From the NCBI RefSeq assembly GCF_011764565.1, contig NZ_AP022871.1, forward strand, positions 5,332,320 through 5,396,319: a stretch of DNA of 64,000 bases. The letters run 5' to 3'. The notes beneath the pieces were generated by a model. That model searched no databases and had not been told where the DNA came from. It saw only the letters and a list, made by a program, of their open reading frames with translations. The position numbers were made by a program, and so were the translations under genes. Shown here one piece after another: positions 18,425 through 27,801 of this stretch (position 1 is the first letter of the stretch; each line of letters begins with the position of its first letter). Origin of the DNA: Phytohabitans suffuscus (GTDB lineage Bacteria; Actinomycetota; Actinomycetes; Mycobacteriales; Micromonosporaceae).

Positions 18425-19414
18425 ATGGGTGCACGGACGATCCAGGTCGAAGACGTGCTGGGGCGCGTCGCGGTCTGGTCTGGCCAGCCGGTCACCCACA
18501 GGCCGCTGACGGGTGGCCTTTCGCACCACATTTGGCGGGTCGACGTGAGGGGCCGCAGCTACGTGCTGCGCGTGCTCGAGCCCGCGGTCTCCGCGGCGGG
18601 GCTGGGGGTGCCCCCGCCGTTGGAGATCGAAAATACCCGGCTGGCGGCGGAGTCGGGCGCCGGCGCGCGGGTCTACGAGGTACTGCCCGATGTTCCCGCG
18701 CTGGTGCTGGAGTTCCTGCCGGGGCGCACACTGGACGCGGCGTCGGTCCGGCAGGCGGGCACGATCCCACGGATCGCGGCCGCCTGCCGTGTCCTGCACG
18801 CCGGGCCCCGCTTCGGCAACGACTTCGACATCATCGGCAAGCTGTACGAGCTGCTGGATGTGTGCCGCCACAACGACCTGCGGCTGCCGGACGGCTACCT
18901 GGAACGGCTGTCCACAGTAGAGCATGTACGCGCGGCGCTGGGCGTCCTCCCGCTGCCGACCGTGCCGTGTCACAACGACCTGCTGCCGGAGAACTTCATC
19001 GCCGACGAGCGGAGCGGAGACATCCGGATCGTCGACTACCAGCTGTCCGGAAACAACGACCCGACCTTCGAGTTGGGCGACATCGCGGCCGAGGCCGACT
19101 TCGACCCGGACCAGGTGGCTGACCTCACCGCCGCCTACTTCGGCGCCGAGACCACACCCGCCCTGATCGCCCGGGTACGGCTGAACCTCCTGCTCTCCAA
19201 CGTCACCTGGACGTTGTGGTTCAGCGTGCACCACGGCCTCCTGCGAGACCGTGACACTGCCCACCAGCCCGCCCCAAGCAGCCAAAGGTCGACGTTCGAC
19301 TACTGGGCCGAGGCGGCCGACAAGTGGGGCCAGGCCTGCCGGGACATGGACACACCGGACCTGGGCCGGCTCATGCGGGCGGCCGCGGGCCGCACGTCCT
19401 CCCTCCATCCGTAG
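18425..19414 (+). CDS. Choline/ethanolamine kinase-like phosphotransferase
   Basis: Small-molecule kinase of the APH/choline-kinase fold, 329 residues. The Brenner-type catalytic loop is PCHNDLLPENFI (about 179-190), and the metal-binding stretch IVDYQLSGNNDPTFELGDIAAE follows. LTGGLSHHIWRVDVRGRSYVLRV is the ATP-binding N-lobe. The sequence is closer to choline/ethanolamine kinases than to antibiotic kinases. ATG 18425 has no clear Shine-Dalgarno site; a hairpin TCAGCC-GGCG-GGCTGA (18400-18415) ends nine bases upstream, so the message may be nearly leaderless. It heads the rightward operon with the amino-acid/amine permease, supporting a choline, ethanolamine or related amine as substrate. 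Confidence 0.75.
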   Translation: MGARTIQVEDVLGRVAVWSGQPVTHRPLTGGLSHHIWRVDVRGRSYVLRVLEPAVSAAGLGVPPPLEIENTRLAAESGAGARVYEVLPDVPALVLEFLPGRTLDAASVRQAGTIPRIAAACRVLHAGPRFGNDFDIIGKLYELLDVCRHNDLRLPDGYLERLSTVEHVRAALGVLPLPTVPCHNDLLPENFIADERSGDIRIVDYQLSGNNDPTFELGDIAAEADFDPDQVADLTAAYFGAETTPALIARVRLNLLLSNVTWTLWFSVHHGLLRDRDTAHQPAPSSQRSTFDYWAEAADKWGQACRDMDTPDLGRLMRAAAGRTSSLHP

Positions 19415-19431
19415 ACATAGGGAGACCCCTC

Positions 19432-21003
19432 ATGGCAACCACCGCGCCGGCGACGGCCGAGCACCCCATGGACGACGACGCCCATCGCCTCGCCGAACTC
19501 GGTTACAAGCAGGAGCTGCGCCGCAAGTGGAGCGGCTTCTCCAACTTCGCCATCTCGTTCTCCATCATCTCGATCCTGGCCGGCTGCTTCACCACGTTCG
19601 GCCAGGCGTGGAACAACGGCGGCCCGATCGCGATCAGCTGGGGTTGGCCACTGATCTCGATCTTCATCCTGATCATCGGCTTCTGCATGTCCGAGCTCGT
19701 GTCGGCGTACCCGACCGCGGGCGGCATCTACTGGTGGGCCTCGAAGATGGGCAAGCCGGTGCACGGCTGGTTCACCGGGTGGCTCAACCTGATCGGCCTC
19801 ATCGCGGTCACCGCGTCCGTCGACTACGGCTGCGCGACGTTCCTCAACCTGACCCTCTCCGCGCTCTTCGAAGGCTGGGCCGGCACGCTCGACCAGGCCT
19901 TCATGCTCTTCGTGATCATCCTGACGCTGCACGGGATCATCAACATCTTCGGCCACCAGATCATCGACATCCTGCAGAACGTCTCGGTGTGGTGGCACGT
20001 GGCCGGCGCCGCCGCGGTCGTGCTGATCCTCGTCTTCGTACCGGACAACCACCAGAGCGTGCAGTTCGTCTTCACCGAGAAGTTCAACAACTCCGGCTTC
20101 GCCGGTGGCGACAACAACGGGCTGATGTTCTGGTTCTACATCCTGCCGCTGGGCTTCCTGCTCACCCAGTACACGATCACCGGCTTCGACGCCTGCGCGC
20201 ACGTGAGCGAGGAGACCAAGGGTGCCTCGACCGCGGCGGCCAAGGGCCTGTGGCGGTCCATCTTCTACTCCGCGATCGGCGGCTGGATCCTGCTGCTGTC
20301 GTTCCTCTTCGCGGCGACCAATGTGGACGCCGTCAACGAGGCGGGCGGCTTCTCCGGCGCCATCTTCGAGAGCGCGCTGACGCCGTTCTTCTTCAAGGCC
20401 GTCATCATCATCTCGACCATCGGGCAGTTCTTCTGCGGCATGAGCTGCGTGACGAGCATGTCCCGGATGACGTACGCGTTCAGCCGCGACCGGGCGGTGC
20501 CGGGCTGGCGGCTGTGGTCCAAGGTGGACCGCAACGGCACGCCGGTCAACGCGATCATCGGCGCCACGGTCGCCGGCCTGATCCTCACCCTCCCGGCCCT
20601 GTACCAGAGCCCGGCCGGCATCCCGGTCGCGTTCTACGCGGTCGTCTCGGTCGCGGTCATCGGCCTGTACCTGGCGTTCCTCATCCCGATCGCGCTGCGG
20701 CTGCGGATGGGCGACCGCTTCGTGCCCGGCCCGTGGACGCTGGGGCGCAAGTACAAGGTGCTGGGCTGGATCGCGGTCATCGAGATCGCGGTGATCTGCC
20801 TGTACTTCATCATGCCGATCGTCCCCGCGGGCGTGCCCGGCAACGACGGGTTCAGCTGGTCGTCGGTGAACTACGCGCCGATCGCGGTCGGCGGCGTGCT
20901 GCTCCTCGTGGCGGTCTGGTGGTACGCCTCGGCCCGCAAATGGTTCACCGGTCCCCGCCGTACGATCGACGAGGCGGAGGTCGAGGCGGACCAGCCGGCC
21001 TAG
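19432..21003 (+). CDS. APC-family amino acid/amine permease
   Basis: Proton-coupled importer of 523 residues with about 12 membrane segments. The N-terminus HRLAELGYKQELRRKWSGFS and the following AISFSIISILAGCFTTFGQAW are characteristic of the GABA/choline-type (ACT/BAT) branch of APC transporters. YPTAGGIYWWASKMG, GFDACAHVSEETKGAS and SVTSMSRM-like stretches follow. It starts 17 bp after the kinase gene with AGGGA upstream. Substrate is unknown; in this cluster ethanolamine, a polyamine or a methylated amine is plausible. The C-terminal tail is short and acidic. Confidence 0.82.
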   Translation: MATTAPATAEHPMDDDAHRLAELGYKQELRRKWSGFSNFAISFSIISILAGCFTTFGQAWNNGGPIAISWGWPLISIFILIIGFCMSELVSAYPTAGGIYWWASKMGKPVHGWFTGWLNLIGLIAVTASVDYGCATFLNLTLSALFEGWAGTLDQAFMLFVIILTLHGIINIFGHQIIDILQNVSVWWHVAGAAAVVLILVFVPDNHQSVQFVFTEKFNNSGFAGGDNNGLMFWFYILPLGFLLTQYTITGFDACAHVSEETKGASTAAAKGLWRSIFYSAIGGWILLLSFLFAATNVDAVNEAGGFSGAIFESALTPFFFKAVIIISTIGQFFCGMSCVTSMSRMTYAFSRDRAVPGWRLWSKVDRNGTPVNAIIGATVAGLILTLPALYQSPAGIPVAFYAVVSVAVIGLYLAFLIPIALRLRMGDRFVPGPWTLGRKYKVLGWIAVIEIAVICLYFIMPIVPAGVPGNDGFSWSSVNYAPIAVGGVLLLVAVWWYASARKWFTGPRRTIDEAEVEADQPA

Positions 21004-21019
21004 CACTGAGGGGTGATCG

Positions 21020-21841
21020 ATGCCGAGCGACGGGGTCACCGCGCTGCCGGGACAGCGGTCCAGCAGCTCGGCCATGCCCCTGTGGCGACCCGTGCGCGGC
21101 GGCAACGCGTTCGAGATCACGGTGTCCCGGCTGGCCCAGGCGATCAAGCTGGGGCTGGTGGCCGAGGGAGAGCGGCTGCCGGCCGAGCGCGAGCTCGCCG
21201 AAAAGCTCCAGGTCAGCCGGGTCACGCTCCGCGAGGCGATCCGCGCGCTGCGGGAGGCCGGCTACCTGGAGTCCCGGCGTGGCCGCACCGGTGGCACGTT
21301 CGTCGTCTCGCGGGCGGGGCGGCCGCCGGCCCAGACGCGGGGCAGGCCCGGCCGGAAGGCCGTGGCGGCGGCCACCGTCACGCCGCTGGCCCGGCGGGGC
21401 ACCGCGGCCGACCTGGCCCGCGAGATGGGCGACACGCTGCACGACGCGCTCGACTTCCGGCGCGTGGTCGAGCCGGGCGCGGCCGGGCTCGCCGCCAGCC
21501 GGGCCCTCGCGGCGGCCGACCGCCAGCACCTGGTGGCCTGCCTCACCGCGTCCCGCGACCGCGACCCGGCCACGCGGCGGGTGGCCGACTCGCGGCTGCA
21601 CCTGGCGATCGCGGGGGCGAGCGGCAGCCCGTCGCTGGCCGCCGCGGTCGCCGACGTGCAGCTCACGCTCGACCGGCTGCTCGCCGCGATCCCGGTCATC
21701 AAGCGCAACCTGGACCACTCCGACGACCAGCACGGCCGGGTGGTCGACGCGATCCTCGCCGGCGACCCGGCCGGGGCGCGGTCACTGATGGAGGAGCACT
21801 GCGACGGTACGGCGGAGCTGTTGCTGGGGCTGCTCACCTGA
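21020..21841 (+). CDS. FadR-subfamily GntR transcriptional regulator
   Basis: DNA-binding regulator of 273 residues. The winged helix-turn-helix is at about 30-95 (AIKLGLVAEGERLPAERELAEKLQVSRVTLREAIRALREAGYLE), then a basic linker, then an FCD ligand-binding domain (FRRVVEPGAAGLAA ... DSRLHLAIAGASGSPSLAAAV ... DHSDDQHGRVVDAILAGD) with the His/Asp positions used to hold a metal and an organic acid. It probably represses or activates the amine cluster through the TTGGTCAGACCAA site at 18338. It lies between the permease and the gamma-glutamyl ligase genes, an arrangement I recall for glnA4-type loci of Streptomyces. Confidence 0.83.
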   Translation: MPSDGVTALPGQRSSSSAMPLWRPVRGGNAFEITVSRLAQAIKLGLVAEGERLPAERELAEKLQVSRVTLREAIRALREAGYLESRRGRTGGTFVVSRAGRPPAQTRGRPGRKAVAAATVTPLARRGTAADLAREMGDTLHDALDFRRVVEPGAAGLAASRALAAADRQHLVACLTASRDRDPATRRVADSRLHLAIAGASGSPSLAAAVADVQLTLDRLLAAIPVIKRNLDHSDDQHGRVVDAILAGDPAGARSLMEEHCDGTAELLLGLLT

Positions 21842-21899
21842 TATTCGTAAGGCTCGGACATATTTGGTATGGCGACAGACCTTTTCCGGAGGCGCTCTC

Positions 21900-23273
21900 A
21901 TGACGGCAGGCAGGCCGGCACTCTCGCTGGAAGAGCTGCGCGTGGCGGTCGATTCCGGCCAGATCGACACGGTCGTGCTCGCACTCACCGACATGCAGGG
22001 ACGCTTGCAGGGCAAGCGGTTCCACGCCCGCCACTTCCTGGACGAGGTGGTGGCGCACGGCAGCGAGGGCTGCAACTACCTGCTCGCCGTCGACGTCGAC
22101 ATGAACACAGTGGACGGATACGAGATGTCGTCGTGGGAGCGGGGCTACGGCGACTTCGCGATGGCGCCCGACCTTTCCACGCTGCGCCGCGTGCCGTGGC
22201 AGCCGGGCACCGCGATGCTCCTGGCCGACCTGCGGTGGCTCGACGGCTCGGGTGACGTGGTGGCCTCGCCGCGGCAGATCCTGCGCCGCCAGCTCGACCG
22301 GCTGGCCGAGCACGGGCTCACCGCGTACGCCGGCACCGAGCTCGAGTTCGTGCTCTACCGCGACTCGTACGAGGAGGCGTGGCGGCGCGGCTACCGCGAC
22401 CTCGACCCGGCCAACCTCTACAACGTCGACTACTCGCTGCTCGGCACCGCCCGGGTCGAGCCCCTGCTGCGCCGGATCCGCAACGAGATGGCCGGGGCGG
22501 GGCTGGTGCCGGAGAGCGCCAAGGGCGAGTGCAACCTCGGGCAGCACGAGATCGCGTTCCGGTACGCGGACGCGCTCCGCTGCGCCGACAACCACGTGAT
22601 CTACAAGAACGGGGCGAAGGAGATCGCGGCGCAGGAGGGCATGTCGATCACCTTCATGGCCAAGCCCAACCAGCGCGAGGGCAGCTCCTGTCACATCCAC
22701 TTCTCGCTGCGTACGCCAGCGGGCGGCGCGGCGATGGCCGGCGAGGGCCCCGGACACCTGTCACCGACCGGCGAGCGGGCCCTGGCCGGGCTGCTCGCCA
22801 CGACGCGCGAGCTGAGCCTCCTCTACGCTCCCAACATCAACTCGTACAAGCGGTACCAGCCCGGCTCGTTCGCCCCGACGGCCGTGCGCTGGGGCACCGA
22901 CAACCGCACCTGCGCCCTGCGCCTGGTCGGGCACGGCGGCCACTCGCTGCGGGTGGAGAACCGGGTGCCGGGCGCGGACGTCAACCCGTACCTGGCGATC
23001 GCCGCGCTCGTGGCCGGGACCCTGCACGGGATCGAAAACGAGCTGGCGCTGGAGGAGGCGTACGGGGGCAACGCCTACGAGGACGCCGCCGCGCCCCGCG
23101 TGCCGGCGTCACTGCGCGACGCGCTGGGACTGTGGGAGACCTCCGCGGTCGCGCGGGCGGCGTTCGGCGAGGACATGGTCGCCCACTACGCCAACTACGC
23201 GCGGGTCGAGCTGGCCGCTTTCGACGCCGCCGTGACCGACTGGGAACTTTACCGGGGGTTCGAGCGGTTGTGA
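21900..23273 (+). CDS. Glutamine synthetase-like gamma-glutamyl-amine ligase
   Basis: GS-fold ATP-dependent ligase of 457 residues, expected to attach glutamate to an amine (PuuA, GlnA3 or GlnA4 type) rather than to make glutamine. ATG 21900 follows GGAGG at 21888. Conserved pieces are AYAGTELEFVLY (metal Glu), AKGECNLGQHEIAFRY (metal/glutamate site), GSSCHIHFSL (ATP-side His), RWGTDNRTCALRLVG and LRVENRVPGADVNPYLAIAA. The N-terminal domain is short and the adenylylation loop of true GlnA is absent. The gene overlaps the following aldehyde dehydrogenase (GTGA). With the permease and two gamma-glutamyl amide hydrolases it outlines a gamma-glutamylation route for an amine such as ethanolamine or a polyamine. 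Confidence 0.85.
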   Translation: MTAGRPALSLEELRVAVDSGQIDTVVLALTDMQGRLQGKRFHARHFLDEVVAHGSEGCNYLLAVDVDMNTVDGYEMSSWERGYGDFAMAPDLSTLRRVPWQPGTAMLLADLRWLDGSGDVVASPRQILRRQLDRLAEHGLTAYAGTELEFVLYRDSYEEAWRRGYRDLDPANLYNVDYSLLGTARVEPLLRRIRNEMAGAGLVPESAKGECNLGQHEIAFRYADALRCADNHVIYKNGAKEIAAQEGMSITFMAKPNQREGSSCHIHFSLRTPAGGAAMAGEGPGHLSPTGERALAGLLATTRELSLLYAPNINSYKRYQPGSFAPTAVRWGTDNRTCALRLVGHGGHSLRVENRVPGADVNPYLAIAALVAGTLHGIENELALEEAYGGNAYEDAAAPRVPASLRDALGLWETSAVARAAFGEDMVAHYANYARVELAAFDAAVTDWELYRGFERL

Positions 23274-24623
23274 CGACTACGGATGTGCTCAATCCGGCGA
23301 CCGGGCAGGTCGCGGCGACGGTCCCGTCGTCGTCGGCCGAGGAGACCGACGCCGCCATCGAGCGCTCGAGGGGGCGTTCGATTCCTGGCGCCAGGTCTCG
23401 CCCGGCGACCGGGCCCGGCTGCTGCGGCGCTTCGCCGCGGTGGTCGACGCGCACCTGGAGGAGCTGGCCCGGCTGGAGGTGACCAGCGCGGGCCACACGA
23501 TCGGCAACGCCCGCTGGGAGGCGGGCAACGTCCGCGACGTGCTCGACTACTACGCGGGCGCGCCGGAGCGGCTGACCGGGCGGCAGATCCCGGTGCCCGG
23601 CGGGCTCGACGTGACGTTCCACGAGCCGCTCGGCGTCGTCGGTGTGATCGTCCCGTGGAACTTCCCGATGCCGATCGCCGGCTGGGGCTTCGCTCCGGCG
23701 CTCGCCGCCGGCAACACGGTGGTGCTCAAGCCGGCCGAGCTGACCCCGCTCACCGCGCTGCGCCTCGGCGAGCTGGCCCTGGAGGCGGGCCTGCCGGAGG
23801 GCGTCCTCACGGTCGTGCCCGGGAAGGGGTCGGTCGTGGGGGAGCGGTTCGTGACCCACCCGGCGGTGCGCAAGGTGTGCTTCACCGGGTCCACCGAGGT
23901 GGGCAAGCGGATCATGGCGGGCTGCGCCGAGCAGGTGAAGCGGGTGACGCTGGAGCTTGGCGGCAAGAGCGCCAACCTCGTCTTCGCCGACGCCGACCTG
24001 GCGGCCGCCGCGGCGGCCGCGCCGGCCGCGGTCTTCGACAACGCCGGCCAGGACTGCTGCGCGCGGTCCCGGATCCTGGTCCAGCGATCCGTGTACGACG
24101 AGTTCCTGACGCTGCTGGAGCCGGCGGTGCGCGCGTTCCGGGTGGAGGACCCGGCGCTCGACACCGCGCAGATGGGCCCGCTCATCTCGGCCGGGCGGCG
24201 GGCCACCGTTGCCTCCTATGTAGACGGTGCCAAGGTGGCGTTCACCGGCTCGGCGCCGGCCGGGGACGGTTTCTGGTACCCGCCGACGGTCCTGCTGGCC
24301 GGGTCGCCGGCCGAGCGGCACTGGCGGGAGGAGGTCTTCGGGCCGGTCGTGTCGGTGCTCCCCTTCGACGGCGAGGCGGACGCGATCCGGCTGGCCAACG
24401 ACACCGAGTACGGGCTCTCCGGCTCGATCTGGACCCGCGACGTGGGGCGGGCCATCCGGGTGGCGCGGGGCGTCGAGTCGGGCAACCTGAGCGTCAACTC
24501 GAACTCGTCGGTGCGCTACTGGACCCCGTTCGGGGCATGAAGCAGTCCGGGCTCGGCCGCGAGCTGGGCCCCGACGCGCTGCACGCCTTCACCGATGTGA
24601 AGAATGTCTTTATCGCCGCCTGA
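23270..24623 (+). CDS. Aldehyde dehydrogenase of the amine cluster (two one-base breaks)
   Basis: NAD(P)-dependent aldehyde dehydrogenase, likely oxidising the gamma-glutamyl-amino-aldehyde made from the glutamylated amine. GTG 23270 overlaps the ligase stop. Conserved pieces are VGVIVPWNFPMPIAGWGF, CFTGSTEVGKRIM, the Glu of TLELGGKSANLVF, the nucleophile in NAGQDCCARSRI and EEVFGPVVSVLPF. Frame is lost in the G-run at 23370-23374 (restoring one G gives ...GAFDSWRQVSPGDRARLLRR) and in the G-run at 24532-24535 (restoring one gives PFGGMKQSGLGRELG). The repaired protein is 451 residues. Both sites look like homopolymer under-calls. Confidence 0.84.
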
Positions 24624-24650
24624 CAGGCGGTTTGCGGCGTAAGGAGTGAT

Positions 24651-25415
24651 ATGGAGCGTCTTGCCGGCCGTGTCGCGGTGGTGACCGGAGCGGGGAGCGG
24701 GATCGGGCTGGCCACGGCCCGGCGGCTGCACGCCGAGGGTGCCCTGGTCGTCTGCGTCGACATCGACGAGGCGAAAGGCAAGGCGGTCGCCACCGAGGTG
24801 GCCGGCGAGTTCGTCGCCTGCGACGTGACCGACGAGGCGGCCGTGCGCGACCTCTTCGACGGGGTGGCGGCCCGGCACGGGCGGGTCGACGTCGCGTTCA
24901 ACAACGCCGGCATCTCGCCGCCCGACGACGACTCGATCCTGGTGACCGGGCTGGCGGCCTGGGAGCGGGTGATCACGGTCAACACCACGAGCGTCTACCT
25001 GTGCTGCAAGTACGCGATCCCGCACATGCGGCGGCAGGGCAAGGGCTCGATCATCAACACCGCCTCGTTCGTCGCGCTGATGGGGGCGGCGACCAGCCAG
25101 ATCGCGTACACGGCGAGCAAGGGCGGCGTGCTGGCGATGAGCCGCGAGCTCGGCGTGCAGTTCGCCCGGGAGGGGATCCGGGTCAACGCGCTCTGCCCCG
25201 GCCCGGTCGCGACGCCCATGCTGATGGAGCTGTTCGCCAAGGACCCGGAGCGGGCCGCCCGGCGCCTCGTGCACGTGCCGATGGGACGCTTCGCCCAGCC
25301 CGAGGAGATCGCGGCCGCGGTCGCGTTCCTGGCCAGCGACGACGCCTCGTTCGTCACCGCGTCCCAGTTCGTCGTCGACGGCGGGATCACCGGTGCGTAC
25401 GTGACGCCCCTCTAG
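24651..25415 (+). CDS. Short-chain dehydrogenase/reductase
   Basis: Classical SDR of 254 residues with AAGGAG before ATG 24651. The cofactor loop is VTGAGSGIGLATARRL, Asp in CVDIDEAK favours NAD(H), then NNAGISPP, catalytic Ser in NTASFVALMGA, and Tyr-Lys in AYTASKGG. It ends ARFAQPEEIAAAVAFLASDDA-like and VVDGGITGAYV. Its place after the aldehyde dehydrogenase suggests oxidation or reduction of a carbonyl intermediate of the same pathway. The exact reaction cannot be read from the sequence. Confidence 0.85.
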   Translation: MERLAGRVAVVTGAGSGIGLATARRLHAEGALVVCVDIDEAKGKAVATEVAGEFVACDVTDEAAVRDLFDGVAARHGRVDVAFNNAGISPPDDDSILVTGLAAWERVITVNTTSVYLCCKYAIPHMRRQGKGSIINTASFVALMGAATSQIAYTASKGGVLAMSRELGVQFAREGIRVNALCPGPVATPMLMELFAKDPERAARRLVHVPMGRFAQPEEIAAAVAFLASDDASFVTASQFVVDGGITGAYVTPL

Positions 25416-25429
25416 GCACAGGGACCGGG

Positions 25430-26101
25430 ATGCGACCACTCATCGGAATCACCTCGTACGTCGAGCCGATCACCTGGGGCGTCTGGCGTGACGTATCAGC
25501 GGCGTTCGTCCCGCGCTGGTACGTGCGCGCGGTCGAGGCGGCCGGCGGGCGGGCGGTCGTGATCCCGCCCGACACGGAGAGCGCCGAGATCCTCCGGGTG
25601 CTCGACGGGCTCGTGCTCGCCGGCGGGCCGGACGTCGACGCCTCCCGGTACGGCGCGGCGCCCGACCCGCGCACCGACAGCCGGCCGGCACGCGACGCCG
25701 GTGAGTTCGCGCTGGTCGGCGCGGACCTGCCGATCCTGGGCGTGTGCCGGGGCATGCAGCTGCTCGCGGTCGCGTACGGCGGGCGGCTGCACCAGCACCT
25801 GCCCGACGTCGTGGGGCACGACAAGCACCGCCCCGAGCCCGGCGTGTACGGCTCGCACGGCGTCCGCTTCCTCCCCGGCAGCCTGGTCGACCGGGTCATG
25901 GGCGGCGACGGGACGGTCAACTCGTACCACCACCAGGGCGTCGCCGACGCCGGCCGGCTCACGGTCAGCGGCTGGGCCGACGACGGCTCGGTCGAGGCGG
26001 TGGAGGACCCGGCGCGCCCGTTCCTGCTCGGCGTGCAGTGGCACCCGGAGGTCGACGAGGACATCCGGCCATTCCGGGCGCTGGTCGCCGCCTCACGATA
26101 A
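25430..26101 (+). CDS. Gamma-glutamyl amide hydrolase (PuuD/peptidase C26 type), first copy
   Basis: Class I glutamine-amidotransferase fold hydrolase of 223 residues that would remove the glutamyl group at the end of the pathway. The nucleophile elbow is ILGVCRGMQLLAVAYGG and the His-Glu pair is LGVQWHPEVDEDI. The substrate-site markers DGLVLAGGPDVDASRYG and NSYHHQGV fit PuuD-like enzymes. It starts 14 bp after the SDR gene. Compared with the next gene, the helix before the nucleophile (RDAGEFALVGADLP) is about four residues shorter. Confidence 0.85.
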   Translation: MRPLIGITSYVEPITWGVWRDVSAAFVPRWYVRAVEAAGGRAVVIPPDTESAEILRVLDGLVLAGGPDVDASRYGAAPDPRTDSRPARDAGEFALVGADLPILGVCRGMQLLAVAYGGRLHQHLPDVVGHDKHRPEPGVYGSHGVRFLPGSLVDRVMGGDGTVNSYHHQGVADAGRLTVSGWADDGSVEAVEDPARPFLLGVQWHPEVDEDIRPFRALVAASR

Positions 26102-26112
26102 AGTTGGGGCCT

Positions 26113-26912
26113 ATGGGGCGGCCGTTGATTGGTTTGACCACTTACGCGGAAGACGCCCGCTTTGGCGCCAACGACACCCTCTCGGCGGTGCTTCCGCTGT
26201 CCTACGTGCAGGCGGTGCACGAGAGCGGTGGCCGGGCGGTCCTGATCACGCCGGACGCGCCCGGCGCCGACGTGCTCGACGGGCTCGACGGCGTCGTGTT
26301 CACCGGCGGCTCCGACGTCGACCCGGCGCTCTACGGCGAGCCGCCGCACCCCACCACGAAGTTCCGGCCGCTGCGCGACACCGCCGAGATGCTCCTGCTC
26401 CGCGCGGCGGTCGCCGCCGACGTGCCGCTGCTCGGCATCTGCCGGGGCATGCAGCTCATGGCCGTCGCGTACGGCGGGCGGCTGCACCAGCACCTGCCCG
26501 ACGTGCTCGGCCACGAGGGCACCGCCCGGTGCCGGCGCCCTGGGCGGGCAACGGCCGGCCCGACGAGGGCGGACCGCAGGGGCAGGGGCGCGAGGCGGGC
26601 GGGGCGGGCGCCAGAAACGGGCGCAGGGCGAGGTTCGGTCACCACCAGGTGCGCCTGCGACCGGACTCCCGGGCGCACGCGATCCTCGGCGACGAGGTGA
26701 CCGTCAACTCGTACCACCACCAGGGCGTGCACGACCCGGGCGGGCTCACGCCGGTGGGCTGGTGCCCCGGCGACGACCTCATCGAGGTGGTCGAGGACCC
26801 GGGCCGCACGTTCGCGCTCGGCGTGCAGTGGCACCCCGAGGACACCGACGACTTGCGGGTCTTCGAGGCCCTCGTGGAGACGGCCAACGCCCGCAGGATG
26901 GCATTGCGGTAA
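26113..26912 (+). CDS. Gamma-glutamyl amide hydrolase (PuuD type), second copy (one-base break)
   Basis: Paralog of the preceding gene: GLDGVVFTGGSDVDPALYG, LLGICRGMQLMAVAYGG, NSYHHQGVHDPGGL and FALGVQWHPEDTDDL. The frame breaks in the C-run at 26525-26527. Adding one C gives HEGTAPVPAPWAGNGRP and a 266-residue protein. Even after repair it has an unusual Gly/Arg-rich insert of about 35 residues (PDEGGPQGQGREAGG...) before the conserved HHQVRL. Two adjacent hydrolases might handle two glutamylated amines. The start at ATG 26113 is 11 bp after the first copy. Confidence 0.82.
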
Positions 26913-26943
26913 GGCTGCCGCCGTCGGCGTTAGGGTGGAAGCC

Positions 26944-27801
26944 ATGAGCGTCCGTGTCCCGCTGGTGCCAGGCCAGCTTTCCCCTTGGCGCCAGGTGCCC
27001 GCCAGCATTCCCCGCCCGGAGTACGTGGGGAAGAAGCGGCCCAAGGAGTGGCGCGGCTCGCACGTGCAGACACCCGAGACCATCGAGAAGATGCGGGTCG
27101 CCGGCCGGCTCGCGGCCCAGGCGACCCAGCTCGCCGGCGAGCACTGCAAGCCGGGCGTCACGACCGACGAGATCGACAAGGTCGTGCACGAGTTTCTCTG
27201 CGACCACGGCGCCTACCCGTCGACCCTCGGCTACAAGGGCTTTCCGAAGTCGTGCTGCACCAGCCTCAACGAGGTGATCTGCCACGGCATCCCGGACTCC
27301 ACCGTGCTGGAGGACGGCGACATCATCAACGTCGACGTGACCGCGTTCATCGGCGGCGTGCACGGCGACACCGACGCCACCTTCCTCGTCGGCGACGTCT
27401 CCGAGGAGGGGCGGCTGCTCGTCGAGCGCACCCACGAGGCGATGATGCGGGGCATCCGGGCGGTGGCGCCGGGGCGCCCGCTCAACGTGGTGGGCCGGGT
27501 CATCGAGGCGTACGCGCGCCGCTTCGGATACGGGGTGGTGCGCGACTTCACCGGCCACGGCATCGGCGAGTCGTTCCACAGTGGCCTGTACGTGCCGCAC
27601 TACGACAACCCGCGGCTCGACGTGGTCATGGAGCCGGGCATGACGTTCACGATCGAGCCGATGATCACGCTCGGCACCCACGAGTACACGATGTGGCGGG
27701 ACGGCTGGACGGTAGTGACCAAGGACCTCAAGTGGACCGCCCAGTTCGAGCACACGATCGTGGTGACCGACGACGGGCACGAGATCCTGACCCTGCCGTG
27801 A
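26944..27801 (+). CDS. map: Methionine aminopeptidase, type I
   Basis: Removes the initiator methionine from new proteins. The 285-residue protein has the actinobacterial N-terminal extension (PLVPGQLSPWRQVPASIPRPEYVGK, an SH3-binding-like stretch seen in MapB-type enzymes), then the pita-bread fold. Metal ligands are visible in INVDVTAFIGGVHGDTDATF, TGHGIGESFH, FTIEPM and AQFEHTIVVT. ATG 26944 begins the usual MSVRVPL start. Its last four bases overlap the next gene (GTGA). Confidence 0.93.
   Translation: MSVRVPLVPGQLSPWRQVPASIPRPEYVGKKRPKEWRGSHVQTPETIEKMRVAGRLAAQATQLAGEHCKPGVTTDEIDKVVHEFLCDHGAYPSTLGYKGFPKSCCTSLNEVICHGIPDSTVLEDGDIINVDVTAFIGGVHGDTDATFLVGDVSEEGRLLVERTHEAMMRGIRAVAPGRPLNVVGRVIEAYARRFGYGVVRDFTGHGIGESFHSGLYVPHYDNPRLDVVMEPGMTFTIEPMITLGTHEYTMWRDGWTVVTKDLKWTAQFEHTIVVTDDGHEILTLP

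Noticed and set aside
19300..21225. Open frame of about 640 codons on the minus strand opposite the permease and regulator genes
   Set aside because: Low-complexity Arg/Asp/His-rich translation with no motif. The plus strand encodes a clear APC permease and FadR regulator.
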